Below, piece after piece: positions 56,032 to 64,000 of a stretch of DNA of 64,000 bases. The DNA is from Aureobasidium sp. EXF-3400 (Eukaryota > Ascomycota > Dothideomycetes > Dothideales > Saccotheciaceae). Position numbers and translations under genes: made by a program. The first letter of the stretch is position 1. Every line of letters starts with the position of its first letter. The notes below the pieces were generated by a model that ran no database searches, was not told where the DNA came from, and worked only from the letters and a program-made list of their open reading frames with translations. The stretch is taken from assembly GCA_024195585.1 (NCBI GenBank), contig SWBL01000231.1:1-64000 (forward strand), in the 5' to 3' direction.

Positions 56032-56758
56032 ACCCAAACTCAGTGTGTAGTCATGACGAGGGAGTCAAGCAGGTAGCGGCCGCTTCTTAAGTCACTCACT
56101 CGACCTCAATTCACGATATCTCTGATGGATCTACGTGATATCGTGATTGGAAAACATCATGGACGCCTAAGTACGACGCATCTTGATTGTCGATAACAAT
56201 GACTAGCTTTGGCAGCGATTTGTGTGAATCATCTTGTCTACAAGTTGTGCCTTAAATCAGGTATGCTATATGTGCGGAATACAGATCAGGCCTGCTTGGT
56301 TCCTTGATGACAACTGTGGTTTGAGTGCTTGTTGGGTTATATCTGGATGGACCACGTGCACTAATTGTATGATGGCTCGCCCCGGAACTTCCCAGTGATA
56401 GGTTCAGGTAGCCTATCGTGGAGGTACGAGGGGGTACGATCTAAGCCTAACACTTCCTATACCTTGTGTCAAAGAGTGAGAGGTCTGTGATATTTCTTAG
56501 AGAGATCAATCAATCATTCTCTGCATCGTTTCTGGTCATAAACTGCATGTTTTTCTCAGTCTGTGATGTTTGCATCTCAATATGACGTTCTCAATGACAT
56601 TCCTGAATGATACTGATCTGGCTTCTTTCCTCCATAGACGATATCAGTACGTACACATATGCACAGGTGTTTGAGGGGTTCCGCCGATGTGTTCTATTCA
56701 AGGTAATACTAGATTCACTGCTGACTGCTTGCTTTTCAAACATCTCGCAGCAGTCACA
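56032..56758. other. Intergenic; chitinase promoter
   Basis: Upstream of the chitinase gene and downstream of the methyltransferase gene, which face the same way. No gene seen. Confidence 0.4.
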
Positions 56759-58129
56759 TCAAGCTAGTTCAAGTTCGAGTATCGAGTGCGCAGTCCCATC
56801 ACTGCAGAAGTGCCCGGTGATTTGCAAGCCTGCTCCCTTCACTAAATCCTGCCACTTTCTCAAGTCACGTTCTCCAGAATCGAACGCCGCAAACATCGTC
56901 ATATCCATCCAGGTGGCTTCTGTCGAATTGGTCCGATCGTACATGACAAGCTCGTGCAACAAGATCTTCGACTTTCCTTTCTGCATGGCTGGCACTATAC
57001 ATCGAAGGATTTCACAAGCTTCGTCGTCCTTCCAATCGTGGAGGATAGAGTGCAGATAGAAGGCACGAGCTAGCAAAAAGTCAGCAGCTCGTTCGGAGAA
57101 TGCTCCAGATCTAAAGATAATCCCAGGATTGGAGATGAGCCCTACCCTTGACAGTCTGAATCTTGAAGAAGTCGTGCGGCATGATGGTAATGTTAGACTC
57201 GACCTTAGCTTGCTCTACGACTTTCTCTAGATCCTGCAAGACCAGCCTGCCCGATGCGAGCCTATGTTTTCGTTGGAACGCGTTGATGTCATGACCGATA
57301 CCCCCACCGATATCGACGACGACCACTTCATCGTGCGAGCGACCATCGTCATCCACTAGCAAAGATTCAGTGGGATAGATATCAACCCAACTTTTCGTGG
57401 ACTCGCTGACTCCTCTCATACAGTGGGCAAAGACCATCTCGAGCTTAGGGTTCTTAGACAGGTAATCGAATAACGTGTCATCTGTATCCAATGCTTGAGC
57501 GAAGGCTGTAGATCCCGGTGCCGTGGAAGAAGACGTTCGGTTCTTGTCGACTAGATATGAGGCGAATTCTTCGAACATGGGTGAGTTGATGTGGCGAGAA
57601 TAGTCAAAGGCTGCGACTTGATCGGCTTGCGCGAGAGACTTTGTGAAGTCGGTCAAGGCATATTCTTCTCGACCATGACTGATAAGGAGACCATTCGCTG
57701 CCAGATTGCGTAGCAAGCGATCTGCGGCAGGGGTTAGCTCCCGTTCGGTACGTTCATGTGTGAGAAGCTGGTCTACTTAACGATACTCGGTCACAACCGA
57801 CTAAGACACTTAGACTCTGGGAGTCTCGCATAACATCTCCTGCTTCTATCCATTTCTGAAATGCCCCAAGCTCAATCAATGCATGAATGCATGCTTTCAC
57901 TGAGGGCTAGAAAGTACCAACAACGGAGTCAGATGGTAGGTCATCGTCGGATTAGGGTTTCACTCACCTCCTGCCAGACAATTCTTTTGGTCGTGTCCCA
58001 TGGGGTCTCGAGATTTCGATTTAGAACCGTGATAGCTGTCTTCAGTTCGTGTCTCTGCTCTTTAGAGAGATCCTGTATGCTGGTTTCGTCCATAGCTTTC
58101 AAAAGTAGCGACAGATCCATGACGGACAT
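56759..58129 (-). CDS. SAM-dependent O-methyltransferase, four exons (385 aa)
   Basis: Transfers a methyl group from SAM to a hydroxyl of a small phenolic or polyketide-like molecule. Exon 1 (58129-57968) MSVMDLSLLLKAMDETS; exon 2 (57906-57798) PSVKACIHALIELGAFQKWIE; exon 3 (57721-57146) with DRLLRNLAANGLL (winged-helix dimerisation part) and the SAM motif VVVDIGGGIGHD; exon 4 (57069-56759) with RAFYLHSILHDWKDD, whose His is the usual catalytic base. Introns 57907-57967, 57722-57797 and 57070-57145 keep frame; the second and third donors (GTTGTG, GTAGGG) are less standard. Matches the plant/fungal type-2 OMT family in length and order. It is next to a chitinase, with no polyketide synthase or peptide synthetase in the window, so it does not belong to an obvious cluster here. 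Confidence 0.88.
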
Positions 58130-60909
58130 TGTATCTTTCGGAAGTCTTGGGTTCAGAAAGTCTCAAGATACGCAGAAAGGTTCAAAACACTTTACTGATT
58201 CCGAGAAGCGGCTTTAGTATGTCCAGGTCGCCAGATAAATCGTGGGGACATCCCATTGTATCCTTGAACTTCCTGCCAGAAATTCGTCTTTAGCATACGC
58301 GATCACTTCTTTCTGGTCATACAGTGGATTCGTTCACCGAAGATTACAGATTGGAGCTGTCACTAACGAGACTCAAGTCAAGCGAGATCACAAGAGTTGC
58401 CGACCCTGCGTTCAGTCCATCTGGTATTCTTGGGTTCGATGGTAATTTATCCTTGGGACGTGAAGTGTAAGTGAAACCATAAATATTGGGTCACGACTTG
58501 ACAGGACAAGCGAGAGCGTCATCTGCAGGTTCTGAGATAAGTGATAGACAGGGATTAGGTCGTAAAGGAAGTTTGCTCTCAGAAGCCGCAATGTCTAGGT
58601 CTATTTCCAGACCAAACAATGGGATGACTTGAAGGAACGCTGTCTCCCTATATTGGAATTTCTCGGCAACACATTACAGTCACATCGGGCTGAATGGCTC
58701 TGCAAATAAGAAGTTGGCTATATCACTCGGTACCATTGGGGACTTGTACCAGCCTTTGTATTGAACTTACAAACTGGCTTTCGTGAAAGCAGTGACTCCG
58801 CGCACGGAAAGGACATGCACCTTATTTGTGACCAAGTGTCATGAAACTGTAATCATGGCGGGATCCAAGTATGAATCCACCCTGCTCGGTCCGACTTGTT
58901 CTTCTCAAGCTATCTGACAAACCTAACGGGTATGGGCTGACCATGGTGGTTTTATTTTCCAGACCATGACAACAGGGTCTTGGGGAAGCAAAGAGATATT
59001 CTGGATGTCCAGCTGATTACTAAACATCTTCCATCCAACATATAGCTGCGATGAGTGTCTTCAACCTTGTCGAAACGTTGGGGGGTGTGAGCTGGATAGA
59101 CAAGGGTATGTTCCCTTGCCGTGTCGTCTCTCGGCCAGTCGAACGCTGCTCGAAACCCTCTACCTCGCAGAACAATCCTGTCTTCCTGGAGACGTCTTTT
59201 CATTGACAAGAAGAGTGGAAACACTGATAATGGAAAGCCGGAGAATAAGGTCGGCGCTGGAAGATGAGCCAAGAAGACGGAAACTCCGAAGTTGGGGGTG
59301 GCGGAATCCATGCTGTGTCAGAATCATGGTTTCCGGATGCGCCAAGCCTATCAGAGGCCCACGCCACCTATGCGTTAAGCAGTTGCTCGGGCTTTCCTCT
59401 TTATCCCATCCAGTACCTGGTCGAGCAACACCGCTGGCTTTGACCATCGCCACTGTATTGGATCACTTCAGCAATCGATTTATGAGCTGTGATCACCGTG
59501 TTAGGTGCTTTACGCCGCTCGATCAACGGCATCAGGCGAAGCTGCCTTTTGCAGCTCGAATCCGCACACGACAGACTACAGCGTAGGACAGTAAGTATCT
59601 ACTCACACATACTGCAGAGACCGTACAGCCTCCGACCAACGACGATACCAAGTGCCATTGTGCGAACGCCTACTCTTCCTTCCCTATCGAAGATCGAGTA
59701 GCCTTTAGCTCGCACCATCGCGTCGCTTCCAATCGTCACGCTATGGACCACAAGGGAGAAGCGTATCTCACGCACGATGCGTTTCCTGTTCGACTGTGGC
59801 ACCTCCATATGCATACGACCTCACATGCACGATCTCCATACCACATTCACCTCCGTCTTGTCACAATCGTCTCGCGCCCATGATTGGACCGCGCAATAAC
59901 CATCGGCGCTCCGTCGCTTGCTCACGCGTATCATCATCCTTCCATCTCGCGCATCGGCTATCACCATCACCTCAAGCCCTCAGTCATCTGCTGGTGACTT
60001 CGAACACAGAATCTGTCTCTTTCGCGATGGAGACATCGTCATGCACCATCATCCATGCATCGAATCATGGTCGCCTTGAACAGCGTCTCGACCTCTCAAA
60101 GCCCTCAAGACACAAGCTAATCCGTCTCATTGACTCTCATCGACACTATTCCTGATCCCCCAAGAACATCAAATAGTGCAGATGTGATGAACGGAAGTAG
60201 ACAGTACTCCACACTCCAAATAGCTATTCGCCTGACAATAATGCAGTAACTGCCACGGCATGGAGCGAGCAGCGGTTCCGTCGACAGGCGTATTGATCAT
60301 CACCAAACAATACTTAAAACCTAGATCAAGCACTGTGGAGATTGACCACCATATTCACAACAGAAAGATGAGAGGTTACTCTGAGATGACCTAGCCTCTG
60401 CTATACAACCAAAGGGCCTTGATTGTACTTATGTGAGGGGGCAAGATGTTTACTTAGATAATCGCCATCCACTCAGGACATCACGGCCGCTGTGAGCATA
60501 ACGGTAAGGCTTTTGGCCATCGAATTGTTATATGTCAACCGACCACAAAACTTGGTAGTGAATCTAGCGAGGTACGTTCGATAATTTCTTGTCGCTTCAT
60601 CGTCTCAAGCAGAACACCAGGAAAAATCATTTGGCCTCAAGAAAAGAAGCAAACTTATGAGCTAATCTCGTTTCAACTAATATTTTGACCGGCTCATCTA
60701 GCTAGTAGAGATTGTGAGCCACGAGCCGGCATCACAGATGTGATTTGGTGCTTGTAACTCTTACAGCGATTTGACAGGGTTACCCTGTCGTCCAGTCATT
60801 TCAGCTGAGTGATCGGGCCGTGACGGGAGTCGAGAGACACTGCGAGCAGTGAATACGACATTGGTATTATGAGTGGCCCGCTGAGCGCTTTGATACTAGT
60901 GTCCGAAGA
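58130..60909. other. 2.8-kb stretch without a convincing gene
   Basis: Both strands of 58950-59590 contain open frames of 97-156 codons overlapping each other, none with motifs. Other frames (59796-60155) are short and unsupported. Confidence 0.35.
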
Positions 60910-61233
60910 ATGGCTGACCAATTTAATTTCGTTGCAGCCGAACTTGCGCGATTGGCGGAGAAATGTTCTGCAGTCTCACCTCGCGCTTCAATCCACCCAC
61001 TTGTTTGCGCGGTCAGCCAAGCTCTCACACCGACCACATCTACATATTCACTTGGAGCAGAGAAGAAGGTGTACGAGAAGCATTTTTGTCATACGGCCGA
61101 GACACCAGTTCAATTAGATCTCGAGGTTTCCAAACAAGATGATCAGTTCGAAGCCGCCTCCGCGTACGTGCGGCGACCACGATCGCCAAGACCAAGTGTG
61201 GCTGTGCAACTTACGTGCCCATCAATAAGCTGA
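60910..61233 (+). CDS. Hypothetical small ORF (107 aa)
   Basis: ATG 60910 (MADQFNFVAAELARLAEKCS). N-terminal helix, then neutral sequence with no motifs and a basic C-terminus (RRPRSPRPS). Isolated single frame; possible small gene. Low support. Confidence 0.3.
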   Translation: MADQFNFVAAELARLAEKCSAVSPRASIHPLVCAVSQALTPTTSTYSLGAEKKVYEKHFCHTAETPVQLDLEVSKQDDQFEAASAYVRRPRSPRPSVAVQLTCPSIS

Positions 61234-61338
61234 TTGATCGGTCAGTGTGGCGTTGGAGCTGCTCAGTGTACCCACATCGACTTGTAAATGCTACTTGGCA
61301 AGCGGAGTTCACTGACCGAGGTCCCCGACTGAATTGGG

Positions 61339-61404
61339 ATTCATCTGAGATCCATCCTGGATGCATCCTAGATTCATCCTAGATTCATCCTAGCTTCATC
61401 CTCG
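61339..61404. repeat. Six-copy 11-nt tandem repeat
   Basis: Six consecutive units of exactly 11 nt around the consensus ATTCATCCTAG; units 4 and 5 are identical, the others differ at 1-3 positions. An AT-rich block follows directly. Confidence 0.85.
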
Positions 61405-61477
61405 ATTTTTTAAAAATTTGTTAAATTGAAACCGCATATAGAATCGCACCTCGCCATACGAGAGAACATTTTAATAG

Positions 61478-61500
61478 CCCCCCTCGGGGGGTTGGGGGGG
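61478..61500. other. C6-TC-G6-TT-G7 run element
   Basis: A run of six C, then TC, six G, TT and seven G. It could fold as a very short-loop hairpin or support G-rich structure, and is a likely site of sequencing or replication slippage. Confidence 0.6.
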
Positions 61501-62458
61501 AAGAAAGGTCGTTATGGTATGAGGAATTTAAAAACGCCAAGTTTTCAATTGTTCACCGCGCCAGGTTGCGCCACACTGACCAGCTCGAGACCCACACTGA
61601 CCGATGTACATGCTCCCCATCAATGTGCCGCATTTGGAAGTGTTGGACCGGTAAGCGGTACGTCGGTATTGAGTTGAACAAATGACATCGGATGCTTTAC
61701 ACATATGCGCTGCCGCCCCATCCGGCAGGCCATGCTGTCGAATTCGCTTATCGAAACATCATCCACGCTTTGCGGCGTCAATCATTCAACTTTACGCACC
61801 TTGACATGTCAAACTCAACAGATGACAGCTTCGGGTGCGTGGTGGGACCAGAAGCTTGGCACGTACAATTCGTAACCAGTTCGAGGTATTGATCTATTGC
61901 TGTCAGGCCGAACTGAATTAGCTGGATTTGTTGCTTGCGACGTGCTCATTTGATCTTCTTGGTATCTAGGCACAAATGGAAACATGCTGACAAGACTACT
62001 GCACTGATTCATCGTCACCTTTCGCAATGCAAGCGTTGCGTGCGGTCCAACTGCAGCTCGCTTTGAAAAAGCTTGAGTACACTCTTGCTGGTCTTGATGA
62101 TGATGTGGACTGCTAACGGCATCCGTCACCGCTCTATCCAACCAAGACACCGGAGTCACAGTCATTGACCTGACACCGATCGAACTTCGGACATTGCCGC
62201 TCCAGTAGCCTGATAAGCTTTGGATAATGGCTAGCAATGCTGACACGCAGGGCAAAGATCGGGACATTGCAATTAACCAAGATCACGCAAGTCGTTAGGC
62301 GAACATACAATATTAGACCAATCACGCAGGATAGGTAAACGTATTTTATTCCATGGGAGATGAGTCTCCATACGTAAGATAATTCACGAGCGCATCCGCT
62401 TAAGGGTCACGTCGAACAAAAGGAGTTCTATCCTTAGTCGAGAGCAAGACTATAGACA

Positions 62459-62514
62459 CCACAACACCACAACACCACAACACCACAACACCACAACACC
62501 ACAACACCACAACA
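62459..62514 (+). repeat. Seven-copy 8-nt tandem repeat (CCACAACA)
   Basis: Seven perfect copies end 12 nt before the ATG of the next gene, so they probably lie in its 5' UTR. The plus-strand sequence is pure A/C, hence unstructured in RNA. Confidence 0.9.
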
Positions 62515-62526
62515 CACAACAACCTG

Positions 62527-63609
62527 ATGATCGCAAGCAACGATCCGGATGTACCGCTTTTCCTGTTCCCGATCGAGGATGTCTCTGACCAAGAGGTGAA
62601 AGTACTCGACTCTGCGGAAAAGTTCGAAAATGATGCCGGAAGTCGTTCGACCGAAAAGTCAACGTTAGGTGAACTCAAGGCACTTGAAGCGGAAACACAC
62701 GCCCGAGAGCTTGTCAAGAACCTGATTTCGTTTCGCTCATCAATGAGTCGCCTAGGCTGCGTGTTTGGGGATTATGCGACGCGTCCGAATTTCTGGTTTG
62801 CCGCCATGTGTTTCGGGAACTGGCTTGCTCTAAACTCTTGTATCCTCAGAGGCTCCTGGGCATGCCCCAGTGAAACTAGAGATGGACTCAGAGATTTTCT
62901 GACACAAAAGGGTCTGAACTATCGGACCTTGTATATGTTGGCACAAAATCACAACAGCCATGTTCGAGTTGGAGAAAGTGTCTACCAGATATTCCAAAGG
63001 GCAGAGGTCGAGCGCCAACGCTTCGAAACAGCATATAATGCACTGCACAAACTGGATGGCTCAAAGATTATCGGAACTCCAGGATTCAGAAGCTTCTGTC
63101 AAGGTGCTCATCATTTGCTGCACCCCAACTCCTTGGATGACCATCCTTGCTCGGAACATGGTTCTTGCTCGGAGCCGGTCCACTTGTTAGGGAGTCTTGA
63201 TCGTATCGCGACTCTTCTGGATCATGTTGTCGAAGCAGGGAAGAATGAACCCGAAATGATGTCAAATTTAAAAGAACAATTTGACAACAGCTCCTCTAGA
63301 TCTTGCAGATTGGATCGAGATCTGGCGCAACTGGAAATTATTCGGCATACAATCAACATACAGCGCCTGAGTGACAATTCGCAAGACAGTCTGATCAGCA
63401 TCAAGATTGACGACTTAGAGCGAAGCCGGAGATATGAAAAGTGCCTTAGGCAAGGGATGATGTCATGTCTTTTAGGCGTCCCCGAGACAAGTTTCGAGGA
63501 ATTTGGCGATATTTTCGAGGTCAACGAAAGCAACAGAAGAAGGAATTTGATCTCTCGAGACCTTCGAATGTTCCGAAAGTGGACTAGTGTGACACAGGTC
63601 TGGGCTTAG
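62527..63609 (+). CDS. Hypothetical protein (360 aa)
   Basis: Single exon from ATG 62527 (MIASNDPDVPLFLFPIED). Mostly helical, acidic N-terminus, a Cys-containing central part (SRLGCVFGDYATRPNFWFAAMCFGNW, then SFCQGAHHLL and HPCSEHGSCSEP), and a long helical C-terminal half (EFDNSSS-like loop, DRDLAQLEIIRHTINIQRL, RSRRYEKCLRQGMMSCLLG). No signal peptide or clear membrane helix and no known domain recognised. Length and continuous helical pattern support a real gene; it may be lineage-specific. Confidence 0.65.
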   Translation: MIASNDPDVPLFLFPIEDVSDQEVKVLDSAEKFENDAGSRSTEKSTLGELKALEAETHARELVKNLISFRSSMSRLGCVFGDYATRPNFWFAAMCFGNWLALNSCILRGSWACPSETRDGLRDFLTQKGLNYRTLYMLAQNHNSHVRVGESVYQIFQRAEVERQRFETAYNALHKLDGSKIIGTPGFRSFCQGAHHLLHPNSLDDHPCSEHGSCSEPVHLLGSLDRIATLLDHVVEAGKNEPEMMSNLKEQFDNSSSRSCRLDRDLAQLEIIRHTINIQRLSDNSQDSLISIKIDDLERSRRYEKCLRQGMMSCLLGVPETSFEEFGDIFEVNESNRRRNLISRDLRMFRKWTSVTQVWA

Positions 63610-64000
63610 TGACAAGTGCTTTGACGAACACACTTGTTGCGTAGAGTCAGGCTTCCTGGACATGGGGTTCAGCCCAAAATAGTTCGACCATATCTAGCAA
63701 AAAATGCTATTGATTGAGCGTATAAAGTGCAATCTGGTCCTCTTTGAAAGCAAAAGTCGGAATCACTTCGACAGTCTGTATCATGGTAAGACGCAAGGCA
63801 ACAATCCTTTTGCTTGTACGAGACACAATAATATCTCGCCTTAGAGAGGGGTTATCATTTTGCTAAAGTTCGGGCAGTCTGTGTTTCCTTTCCCCTCAAG
63901 CTCTCTGTAGTTTCGATGTCCTCTAGCATCGATCTCAGGATCGATTCGAACTCTCCAATAAGACGCCTATCTTCTGCATTGTTGCCATTGGGCAAACTTG
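63610..64000. other. Intergenic to window end
   Basis: No gene seen in the last 391 bases. Confidence 0.4.

Larger units (their letters stand above)
61234..62458. other. Repeat-containing intergenic stretch
   Basis: Contains the 11-nt tandem repeat and the C/G-run element listed separately, then frames at 61692-61892 and 61815-62267 on opposite strands without motifs. Confidence 0.4.

Noticed and set aside
55414..56037. 207-codon frame as a separate gene
   Set aside because: Its first half is exon 1 of the chitinase; the second half reads through the intron at 55643-55689 into a wrong frame.
56759..58129. Secondary-metabolite gene cluster around the O-methyltransferase
   Set aside because: No polyketide synthase, peptide synthetase, terpene synthase, P450 or transporter is visible within the window.
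58952..59586. Overlapping open frames on both strands
   Set aside because: No motifs, no splice partners, and equal quality on both strands suggest chance.
62400..62717. Minus-strand frame rich in Val/Trp/Cys repeats
   Set aside because: The repeat is only a translation of the 8-nt tandem repeat and the frame is antisense to the gene at 62527.
1..64000. CRISPR arrays, rRNA operons, bacterial-type operons
   Set aside because: Intron-rich fungal DNA; no regularly spaced direct repeats with unique spacers and no rRNA-like sequence seen.
1..64000. tRNA genes
   Set aside because: A few GGTTCGA-like B-box words occur (for example near 23585), but they lie within coding sequence or lack a matching A box and acceptor stem; none could be supported by eye.

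Overview
This 64 kb window is nuclear DNA of a filamentous ascomycete (Pezizomycotina; a Dothideomycete is my best guess). Most convincing genes are split by short GT-AG introns of 40-83 nt, many with a CTGAC-like branch site. The gene families are typical of such fungi: an ankyrin/deaminase protein, a deaminase-MYND protein, a PTH11/rhodopsin-like membrane protein, a BAHD acyltransferase, an expansin-like protein and a GH18 chitinase. The left edge holds a pogo/Fot1-type transposase with in-frame stops and extreme TA enrichment, as expected from repeat-induced point mutation (RIP). Only TOP3 is clearly a core housekeeping gene. The rest looks like a loose, partly decaying accessory region.

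Layout. 1-0.9 kb: RIP-damaged transposase. 1.2-3 kb: frameshifted, C-terminally truncated gene of a kinase-associated family. 3.4-6.2 kb: OTT_1508-type deaminase with MYND finger. 7-7.7 kb: small spliced gene. 9.9-12 kb: DNA topoisomerase III. 13 kb: 64-aa cysteine-rich microgene with three exons. 15.4-16 kb: dead APH/AIM9-like kinase fragment. 17-18.7 kb: ankyrin protein with a C-terminal deaminase-like HxE/CxxC motif. 19-21 kb: gene-poor, with paired hairpins and a perfect 20-nt palindrome. 21.6-28 kb: expansin-like secreted protein, coiled-coil protein and hypotheticals. 29.5 kb: a highly divergent histone H4. 31-33 kb: HARE-HTH-like protein. 34.7 kb: second cysteine-rich microgene (60 aa). 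36.9-38.3 kb: rhodopsin-like membrane protein with a suspect splice donor. 38.8-39.9 kb: BAHD pseudogene. 44-50 kb: spliced hypotheticals, including a convergent pair whose coding ends overlap. 52.7-53.7 kb: multi-pass membrane protein. 54.5-58.1 kb: GH18 chitinase and O-methyltransferase. 61-63.6 kb: two short tandem repeats and a 360-aa hypothetical.

No operon-like or classical biosynthetic cluster is visible. The most unusual items are the H4 variant, which lacks the lysines equivalent to K12, K16, K20 and K77; two different deaminase-fold genes within 11 kb; two tiny intron-containing cysteine-rich genes; and several genes broken by single events (homopolymer indels, one nonsense codon, one splice-donor change). 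Intron positions were worked out by eye from splice motifs and frame continuity. Family calls rest on remembered motifs, not database searches.
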